This document shows, piece by piece, positions 14,062 to 19,669 of a stretch of DNA of 19,669 nt. The translations under genes were made by a program, and so were the position numbers. The DNA is from Clostridia bacterium (GTDB taxonomy: Bacteria > Bacillota > Clostridia > Christensenellales > Aristaeellaceae), in assembly GCA_017412445.1 (NCBI GenBank), contig JAFPYA010000038.1, positions 1 to 19,669 on the forward strand, given 5' to 3'. The notes beneath the pieces were generated by a model, which was not told the DNA's origin, searched no databases, and saw only the letters and a program-made list of their open reading frames with translations. Every line of letters begins with the position of its first letter. Within the stretch, counting starts at the first letter, position 1.

Positions 14062-14090
14062 TTGCTTTTTTACATCTTAAGTGATAGAAT
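14062..14090 (+). promoter_or_regulatory. Extended -10 promoter of the acyltransferase/zinc-ribbon gene
   Basis: TTGCTT (14062-14067), a 17-base spacer and TAGAAT (14085-14090) preceded by TGA (14082-14084). The expected start near 14097 falls about 14 bases before the TTG start at 14111, leaving room for little more than the ribosome binding site. Confidence 0.6.
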
Positions 14091-14110
14091 AAACCCATGG
14101 AGGCGATTTC

Positions 14111-15280
14111 TTGGGCGCAAAATTCGACAGAGGCTTCAGGCATTTCGCTGTGACGCTGCTCACGGCAATTGCAAAGCTTAAATTCAACACAAAGCGCGTG
14201 AGCACGGAGGAGGTCACTCCCGGCGCGCTTATAATGTGCAACCACACCTCGGTGTGGGACTACGCCAACCTGCTTTATACCATGTATCCCCGCCACGACA
14301 TGCGCTTTTTGGCAACCTCGGTGCATTACGACAAAAATAAGGTTGTGCATTCATTATTCAAGCATCTCGGGCTGATACGCAAAAATCAGGGCTCAAACGA
14401 CCTTCAAAGCGTGAAGGAGATGATGAAGGCCTCCCGTGCGGGCGATCCGGTAATCATCTACGCCGCGGGCATGACCTCCTTTGACGGCCGTCAGGCGTGG
14501 GAGCCTCTGCCCGGCATCGGCTCCATGCCCAAGCTCTTAAAGACCGACGTGTTCGTGGGGCTGTCCCACGGCAGCTTCATAAGCGCGCCGAGGTACTGCC
14601 ACGAGACATATCGCGGCAGAGTGGACTTTGAATTAAAGCGCCTCTACACCGCCGAGGAGGCCGCACGCCTCAGCGCCGATGAATTGCAGCAGGGCATCTC
14701 CCGCGCCATACGCTTTAACGACTGGGACTGGCAGGAGGAGCACATGGTGCCCTTCCGCCACATGAAAAACCTCAAAAACCTGAGCCGCACGCTGTACATG
14801 TGCCCCGCCTGCGGGCGCGAGGGCGAGATAATCGAAAAGCGCGGCCGCCTCGTGTGCAAGGCCTGCGGCATGGAGGCAAGGCGGGACAGGTACGGCTTTT
14901 TCTCAAGCGAAAGCCCAGCCTGCCCCAAGCGCATGGACAAGTGGGTGGATCTGGAGATAAGCGCGATTAAGCGTGAGCTTGAAATGGAAAATTTTGCGCT
15001 CGAAAGCGAGGTCACGCTTTTCTCACGCCCCGAAAACACCACCGAAAAATACGTCTGCGGCGGCAAAGGCAGACTGCGCCTGACTAAGGAAGGCCTTGTC
15101 TTTGAGGGCGAAGAAACGCTCAGATACGACTTAAACGCCTTCCAGTTCCTAATACTCAGCGACACCAACACCATAATTCTCAACGCCGATCACAAGAACA
15201 TACGCTTCGTGTTTGAGGACACGCGCCTCATAACCAAGTGGTTCTTTGCCCACAGGGCGATAACCGGCATCGAGTTTTAA
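14111..15280 (+). CDS. Acyltransferase-like protein with zinc ribbon and C-terminal beta-rich domain
   Basis: 389 aa. The TTG start is supported by GGAGG at 14099-14103, 7 bases upstream. Residues 1-200 resemble a PlsC-type acyltransferase: MCNHTSVWDY contains HX4D (His45 to Asp50) and IIYAAGMTSFDGR replaces the EGTRS motif. A zinc ribbon follows: C231-x2-C234-x14-C249-x2-C252. The rest (about 260-389) has a Lys/Glu-rich helix and a beta-rich end with RLRLTKEGLVFEG, LNAFQFLIL and a final FFAHRAITGIEF, which looks PH-like or GRAM-like; that is a fold guess. The arrangement of acyltransferase, zinc ribbon and lipid-binding-like domain suggests a membrane-lipid acyltransferase with a metal-bound structural insert. 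It has its own promoter and is followed 26 bases later by the pseudouridine synthase gene. Confidence 0.82.
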   Translation: MGAKFDRGFRHFAVTLLTAIAKLKFNTKRVSTEEVTPGALIMCNHTSVWDYANLLYTMYPRHDMRFLATSVHYDKNKVVHSLFKHLGLIRKNQGSNDLQSVKEMMKASRAGDPVIIYAAGMTSFDGRQAWEPLPGIGSMPKLLKTDVFVGLSHGSFISAPRYCHETYRGRVDFELKRLYTAEEAARLSADELQQGISRAIRFNDWDWQEEHMVPFRHMKNLKNLSRTLYMCPACGREGEIIEKRGRLVCKACGMEARRDRYGFFSSESPACPKRMDKWVDLEISAIKRELEMENFALESEVTLFSRPENTTEKYVCGGKGRLRLTKEGLVFEGEETLRYDLNAFQFLILSDTNTIILNADHKNIRFVFEDTRLITKWFFAHRAITGIEF

Positions 15281-15306
15281 TTAGATTCGGGAGCCCTTTC
15301 AGTTCT

Positions 15307-16050
15307 ATGGAAATAGCTTCGCCTTACGGCAAAATCAAAATTCTCTACGAGGACAACCACGTGCTGGCCGCGGTAAAGCCGCCGAACCTGCCATCGCAAA
15401 GCGATTTAAGCGGCGACAGCGACATGCTGACGCTGCTGAAGGATTACATCGCCCAAAAGTACAACAAGCCCGGGCAGGCCTACCTTGGGCTTGTGCACCG
15501 GCTGGACAGGCCAGTGGGCGGCGTGATGGTGTTTGCGCGCACGTCCAAGGCCGCGGCGCGCCTGAGCGAGCAGTTTTCGGCTCATTCCACACAAAAGACC
15601 TATCTTGCGGTGCTCGAGAAGGAGACAAACGCGCCCATGCGCCTCGAGAACTATCTGACCCAAAAACAGGGGCAGAGCGTGCGCGTGCTCACATCTCCCG
15701 CGCCCGGTGCGAAGAGGGCAAGCCTGATATCCGAGCCCATCGCCTGCCGCCAAGGGCTGACGCTCAGCAGGGTCACGCTCGAAACCGGGCGCAAGCACCA
15801 GATACGCGCCCAGCACGCCTTCGCGGGCTGCCCCATCTGGGGCGACAACCGCTACGGTCACGGCCGCCCCGGCATGCAGATAGCGCTTTGGGCTATGAGC
15901 CTGACCATAGAGCATCCCACCACCCACGCGAAAATCGCCCTGTGCTGCCCGCCGCCGATGACGAGGCCGTGGGACGGCTTCAGGGCGGAGATAGAAAACC
16001 TCACACACGCATACGAAAAGGAACAAAACGATGAAAAAACCGAAGCTTAA
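15307..16050 (+). CDS. RluA family pseudouridine synthase
   Basis: 247 aa. The RluA catalytic motif HRLDRPVGG gives Asp67, and the conserved KPPNLPS, TSKAAARLSEQF, KTYLAVL and RKHQIRAQ segments follow in order. There is no S4 domain, so it is the short catalytic form; members modify uridines in 23S rRNA or tRNA, and this one cannot be assigned to a site. The start is at 15307 because the frame upstream lies inside the preceding gene; only a weak GGGAG (15289-15293) is present, so coupling to the upstream gene is likely. The last 20 bases overlap znuA, which has its own AAAGGA site. Confidence 0.92.
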   Translation: MEIASPYGKIKILYEDNHVLAAVKPPNLPSQSDLSGDSDMLTLLKDYIAQKYNKPGQAYLGLVHRLDRPVGGVMVFARTSKAAARLSEQFSAHSTQKTYLAVLEKETNAPMRLENYLTQKQGQSVRVLTSPAPGAKRASLISEPIACRQGLTLSRVTLETGRKHQIRAQHAFAGCPIWGDNRYGHGRPGMQIALWAMSLTIEHPTTHAKIALCCPPPMTRPWDGFRAEIENLTHAYEKEQNDEKTEA

Positions 16051-17020
16051 AGCCCTTATCGCCTTACTGCTTGCGTTGACGCTCTGCCTGAGCCTCGCCG
16101 CCTGCGGGGGCAACGAAGCCGATAAAAACGCAGGTGCGGACGCGAAGAACGCCTCTCTTTCCGTGGTCTGCTCCATATTTCCGGTGTACGACTTCGTGCG
16201 CACTGTAGCCGGCGACAGGGCGAACGTCTCGCTGCTTCTGCCTCCCGGCATGGACAGCCACGAGTACGAGCCGAGCGTGGGCGACATGGTGGCCTGCGAC
16301 AAGGCGGACCTGTTCATATACACCGACAGCGAAATGGAAATCTGGGCGGACAACCTCACAGGGGGGCTCAGCCACGCCAGGGTGATCCGCTGCGCCGACG
16401 GCATAGACCTTGAGGCGCTTTCCGAGCAATGGGAGGCGCTCGAGCACGGGGAGGAGCATGAGGAGGAGCACGGTCACGCCCACAAGTACGACGCTCACAT
16501 CTGGCTCGACCCCACGCTCGCGGTGATTATGAGCCAAAATATCGAAAAGGCGCTCTCGCAGGCCGACCCCGCGAACGCCGAATACTACAAGGCGAACCTC
16601 GACGCGCTGACCGCCGAGCTGATGCTTCTCGACAGCGAATTTGCCGCCCTGTTTGCTCGCCATCCCGACGGCACGCTGTACTTCGGGGGCGAGTTCGCCT
16701 ACAGCCACTTTATCCGCAGGTACGGCGTCAATTACCTCAGCGCCTACGACAGCTGCGGCGAAAACGAGGAGGTCAATCTGGGCAAGCTGATAGAAATGAC
16801 AAACCGCATGAAGGCCGAGGGCGCGGGATACGTGTTCACGGACGAGCACAGTCAGGGGCTTATAGCTTCTCAGATAAGCAGCGAGACCGGGGCTGAGGTG
16901 ATCGTGTTCCACACGCTCCACAGCGTGTCCCGCGACGAAATGAAACTCTCCTACACAGACATAATGAGACGCAATTACGCCGCCGTACAGGGCGCGCTGG
17001 GCGAGGTAAACAATGACTGA
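16031..17020 (+). CDS. znuA: Zinc ABC transporter substrate-binding lipoprotein
   Basis: 329 aa. The signal peptide ends in a lipobox, LAAC with Cys25, so it is lipid-anchored outside the cell. It belongs to cluster A-I metal-binding proteins: SIFPVYDFVRTVAG, PPGMDSHEYEPS (His77), DAHIWLDP (His156), YSHFIRR (His226) and the C-terminal FTDEHSQ with FHTLHS. A His/Glu-rich loop at about 138-152, between two of the binding residues, is typical of zinc rather than manganese proteins, so the zinc call is reasonably firm. It captures Zn2+ for ZnuBC. The start at 16031 has AAAGGA upstream and overlaps the pseudouridine synthase gene by 20 bases; its end overlaps znuC by 8. No Zur-like box is visible, because the gene starts inside another. 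Confidence 0.93.
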   Translation: MKKPKLKALIALLLALTLCLSLAACGGNEADKNAGADAKNASLSVVCSIFPVYDFVRTVAGDRANVSLLLPPGMDSHEYEPSVGDMVACDKADLFIYTDSEMEIWADNLTGGLSHARVIRCADGIDLEALSEQWEALEHGEEHEEEHGHAHKYDAHIWLDPTLAVIMSQNIEKALSQADPANAEYYKANLDALTAELMLLDSEFAALFARHPDGTLYFGGEFAYSHFIRRYGVNYLSAYDSCGENEEVNLGKLIEMTNRMKAEGAGYVFTDEHSQGLIASQISSETGAEVIVFHTLHSVSRDEMKLSYTDIMRRNYAAVQGALGEVNND

Positions 17021-17711
17021 GGACGTACTTATAAGCATACGCGACGTGTCGATGAACTACGGCACGGGCAGGCAGGACGCAATCGAGCATGTCAGCGTGG
17101 ACATCAAAAAGGGCGAAATACTCGCGCTCGTGGGCTCAAACGGCTCGGGCAAGAGCACGCTTATGAAGGGCATGCTCAAGCTGATGCCCTTTTCCTGCGG
17201 AGAAATGGAGCGCAAAAAGGGGCTGAAAATAGGCTACATGGCGCAGATGCACACCGCGGTCAGGGACTTTCCCGCCACGGTCTACGAGGTGGTGCTCAGC
17301 GGCACTCGGCAAAGGCGCTTTTCGCCCGTATACGGCCGCCGCGAGCGCGAGAGCGCGCAGGAGGCCATGAAGTTGATGGAGATAGAGGATCTCAAGCATC
17401 AGCACGTGGGCGCGCTTTCGGGCGGCCAATTGCAAAGGGTGCTTTTAGCGCGCGCGATAGCGGGCGAGCCGGAGCTTCTGGTGCTCGACGAGCCCTGCTC
17501 CGCGCTTGACGCCCAGACCTCGGACAAGCTTTTGCACCTGTTCATACGCCTGCGCGACGAAAAGCAGGTGAGCATAGTTATTTCCACACACGACTGGCAC
17601 TTCGTCAGGCACCACGCCGACCGCGTGCTGGTGCTTAACCACACTTTGGAATATCTGGGCGACATCAGCGGCTGGAACGGCAGGGAGGACGAGCACACAT
17701 GTCATCACTGA
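17013..17711 (+). CDS. znuC: Zinc ABC transporter ATP-binding protein
   Basis: 232 aa. ATPase of the zinc importer, working with ZnuB. Walker A is GSNGSGKST (about 41-49), signature LSGGQ (135-139), Walker B LLVLDEP (155-161) with SALD as D-loop, and the switch His in STHDWHF. The ATG overlaps the znuA stop by 8 bases, and its end overlaps znuB by 13, so the three genes are tightly coupled. The N-terminus begins DVLISIRDVSMNYGTG, as usual for A-I family ATPases. Confidence 0.95.
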   Translation: MTEDVLISIRDVSMNYGTGRQDAIEHVSVDIKKGEILALVGSNGSGKSTLMKGMLKLMPFSCGEMERKKGLKIGYMAQMHTAVRDFPATVYEVVLSGTRQRRFSPVYGRRERESAQEAMKLMEIEDLKHQHVGALSGGQLQRVLLARAIAGEPELLVLDEPCSALDAQTSDKLLHLFIRLRDEKQVSIVISTHDWHFVRHHADRVLVLNHTLEYLGDISGWNGREDEHTCHH

Positions 17712-18538
17712 GCGTCTGGGACATACTTTCCCATCCTATTACGATGCGCGCTTTCGCCGTGGGCGCTCTTGTGAGCCTGTGCCTGGCGGTGATGGGCGTG
17801 ATACTCGTGCTCAAGCGCTACGCCATGATAGGCCACGGTCTGGGCGAGGTGGGCTTTGCCTCCACCGCCATTGCCGCGCTGATAGGCCTTGGCGGCTACT
17901 CCCTCGCAATATCCATACCCTTGGTGTGCCTGTCGAGCATACTGATAATGTACTTTGACCGCCGCAGCGACATGGGCGGCGACGTGTTCATAGGCATATT
18001 CTCCACTGTCGCCCTGGCCGTGGGCGTGATCGCGGGGCGATTTACCGACGGCTACAGCCTCGAAAACGGGCTGTTTGGCAGCATCTACGGCGTGTCGGAC
18101 AGCTACCTTTACGCGGTGGCGGCGCTCTCGGGCGTGATACTGCTTACCTTCGTGTTTTTGTACAACCGCCTCTTTGCGGTCACCTTTGACGAGACCTACG
18201 CCCGCGCGGGCAGCATGAAGGCGGACAGCTACCAGTTCATCATCTCGCTGCTCACATCCGTGGCGGTGGTGCTGGGCATGCGCGTGTTGGGCGCGATGAT
18301 GATTTCGAGCTTCATCATCTTCCCCGCGCTCACCGCCCGCCGCCTGTGCCGCTCCTTCAGGGGCATGATAGTGGGCGCCGCGCTTTCCGCCCTGGTCAGT
18401 TTTTCGCTGGGCATGCTGATAAGCGCCCTCAGCCAGCTCTCCTCCCGCTCGCTCCCCGTAGGCGCCTGCGTGGTGGTGGTGAGCCTGATATTGATGCTTT
18501 TGGCCACGGGCTTTTCAAAACTCAGAATTAAAAAGTAA
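17699..18538 (+). CDS. znuB: Zinc ABC transporter permease
   Basis: 279 aa with about eight hydrophobic helices, typical of cluster A-I metal permeases. The helix with GHGLGEVGFASTAIAAL near residue 50 and the long conserved GMRVLGAMMISSFIIFPALTA stretch near 195-215 are family hallmarks. It forms the transmembrane path for zinc with ZnuC. The start at 17699 has GGGAGG at 17683-17688 and overlaps znuC by 13 bases. It is the last gene of the import operon; only 12 bases separate it from tgt, so read-through is possible. Isoleucine codons here are about 14 ATA, 6 ATC and 4 ATT, a clear example of the window-wide AUA bias. Confidence 0.93.
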   Translation: MSSLSVWDILSHPITMRAFAVGALVSLCLAVMGVILVLKRYAMIGHGLGEVGFASTAIAALIGLGGYSLAISIPLVCLSSILIMYFDRRSDMGGDVFIGIFSTVALAVGVIAGRFTDGYSLENGLFGSIYGVSDSYLYAVAALSGVILLTFVFLYNRLFAVTFDETYARAGSMKADSYQFIISLLTSVAVVLGMRVLGAMMISSFIIFPALTARRLCRSFRGMIVGAALSALVSFSLGMLISALSQLSSRSLPVGACVVVVSLILMLLATGFSKLRIKK

Positions 18539-18550
18539 CAGGAGATAAAC

Positions 18551-19669
18551 ATGTCCAAGCCCTTTGAATTTGAGCTTTTGCACGTCTGCAAGCAGACGGG
18601 CGCGCGGCGCGGCCGCCTGCATACTCCGCACGGTGTGATTGAGACGCCGGTTTATATGCCCGTGGGCACTCAGGCGAGCGTCAAGACCGTGAGCCCGGAT
18701 GAGCTAAAGGCGCTCAACGCGCAGATAATTCTTTCAAACACCTACCACCTGCACCTGCGCCCCGGCGAGGAATTGATAGACGCGGCGGGCGATCTGCACG
18801 GCTTTATGAACTGGGACAGACCCATACTCACCGACAGCGGCGGCTTTCAGGTGTTTTCGCTGGCGCAGCTGAGAAAAATCACCGAGGAGGGCGTGACCTT
18901 CAACAGCCACCTCGACGGCAGCCGCCAGTTCTTTTCGCCCGAAAGCGTGATTGCCATAGAGGAAAAGCTGGGCAGCGACATAGCCATGCAGCTCGACGTC
19001 TGCTCCGCCTACCCCTGCGATTACACGACCGCCGAAAAGGCCATGCGCCGCACGGTGCGCTGGCTGGAAAGGTGCATCGACGCAAAGACGCGCGACGATC
19101 AGGCGCTGTTTGGCATAGTGCAGGGCGCGTTCTACAAGGATCTGAGGATCGAATGCGCAAAACAGATGGCGAAATACGACCTGCCGGGCTTTGGCATAGG
19201 CGGCCTCAGCGTGGGCGAGCCCAAGGAAATAATGTACGACATACTCGACGCCCTGAACCCCGTCATGCCTCAGGAGAAGCCGCGCTACCTTATGGGCGTG
19301 GGCTCGCCCGATTGTCTGATAGAGGGCGTGCTGCGCGGCGTGGACATGTTCGACTGCGTGCTGGCTACCCGCGTTGCCCGAAACGGCACCGTGTTCACCC
19401 GCAACGGCCGCCTCGTGATACGCAACGCCGCCTACGCCCGCGAGTTCGTGCCCATGGAGGAGGACTGCGACTGCTACGCCTGCAAAAACTTCACCCGCGC
19501 CTACATACGCCACCTGATCAAGGCGGACGAGATATTCGGCCTGCGTCTGTGCTCGCTGCACAACCTGCGCTTTCTGACAAAGCTCATGGAGGACATCCGC
19601 AGTGCCATTGAGCAGGACGCGCTACGGGATTTCAGCGAGGAATTCTACGCCAGGCACGGCAGGGGGAAC
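18551..19669 (+). CDS. tgt: Queuine tRNA-ribosyltransferase (tRNA-guanine transglycosylase), cut at the right edge
   Basis: 373 codons are visible with no stop before the edge, which is nearly the full length of bacterial Tgt. The enzyme exchanges guanine 34 for preQ1 in tRNAs with GUN anticodons, the first tRNA-level step of queuosine formation. DSGGFQVFSL carries the first catalytic Asp, DMFDCVLATR the nucleophile Asp, and CDCYAC plus the His of SLHNL form the zinc site. LDVCSAYP carries the preQ1-pocket Asp and Cys. The Pro of the usual VLPTR is Ala here, which occurs in some Clostridia. The ATG has AGGAGA at 18540-18545. It follows znuB by 12 bases and no separate promoter is seen; a queuosine neighbour may lie beyond the window. 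Confidence 0.96.
   Translation, partial: MSKPFEFELLHVCKQTGARRGRLHTPHGVIETPVYMPVGTQASVKTVSPDELKALNAQIILSNTYHLHLRPGEELIDAAGDLHGFMNWDRPILTDSGGFQVFSLAQLRKITEEGVTFNSHLDGSRQFFSPESVIAIEEKLGSDIAMQLDVCSAYPCDYTTAEKAMRRTVRWLERCIDAKTRDDQALFGIVQGAFYKDLRIECAKQMAKYDLPGFGIGGLSVGEPKEIMYDILDALNPVMPQEKPRYLMGVGSPDCLIEGVLRGVDMFDCVLATRVARNGTVFTRNGRLVIRNAAYAREFVPMEEDCDCYACKNFTRAYIRHLIKADEIFGLRLCSLHNLRFLTKLMEDIRSAIEQDALRDFSEEFYARHGRGN

Noticed and set aside
16064..17038. Long minus-strand frame opposite znuA
   Set aside because: The plus strand has a lipobox, metal ligands and family motifs; the antisense product shows no domain.
18734..19561. Minus-strand frame opposite tgt
   Set aside because: Tgt catalytic and zinc motifs are complete on the plus strand.

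Overview
The window reads as a chromosomal segment of a GC-rich, Gram-positive-type anaerobe of the Bacillota (Clostridia-like). This rests on the PadR/DUF1700/DUF4097 operon, GGAGG-type ribosome binding sites, sigma-A promoters, a lipoprotein-type ZnuA and the mix of housekeeping genes. Despite the high GC content, isoleucine is very often AUA and arginine is often AGG. I would not name a genus. All clear genes are intact except the one cut by each edge. There are no tRNA or rRNA genes, CRISPR arrays, transposases or phage genes, so this looks like ordinary core chromosome with a few unusual genes.

Layout. 1-120 holds the tail of an unrecognised frame, followed by a terminator at about 210-260. 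261-684 is non-coding: it has several inverted repeats, a perfect TTGACA-17-TATAAT promoter and a structured leader in front of an unknown 144-aa protein (685-1119). Next come a malic enzyme with its own promoter (1265-2434), a near-perfect palindromic element (2468-2494) and a promoter-driven small two-helix membrane protein of CD225/dispanin type (2642-2923). A bidirectional terminator follows (about 2971-3007). On the minus strand, 4866-3052 is the compact operon PadR regulator, DUF1700 membrane protein, DUF4097 beta-solenoid protein. A divergent promoter region (4867-5114) separates it from a plus-strand run that continues to the end of the window.

The plus-strand run contains: an exported protein of unknown function; a GT4 glycosyltransferase overlapping a PlsC-type acyltransferase (a likely glycolipid or membrane-lipid pair); a sugar-phosphate isomerase/epimerase overlapping TrmO; a membrane-anchored degenerate cyclophilin followed by an intact cytosolic one; an SGNH hydrolase; a MATE transporter overlapping an ABC half-exporter; a second acyltransferase-like protein that carries a zinc ribbon and a C-terminal beta-rich region; an RluA-type pseudouridine synthase overlapping the znuA-znuC-znuB zinc uptake operon; and tgt, which lacks a stop codon before the right edge.

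The genes suggest three themes: envelope and lipid work (GT4, two acyltransferases, SGNH hydrolase, DUF4097 operon), export and import (MATE, ABC, Znu), and RNA modification (TrmO, RluA-type, Tgt). I see no clear unknown defence or mobile system. The most unusual items are the acyltransferase/zinc-ribbon fusion, the cyclophilin pair in which the anchored copy has lost its catalytic arginine, the repeat-rich leader of the unknown 144-aa gene, and the 19.5-residue periodicity of the DUF4097 protein.
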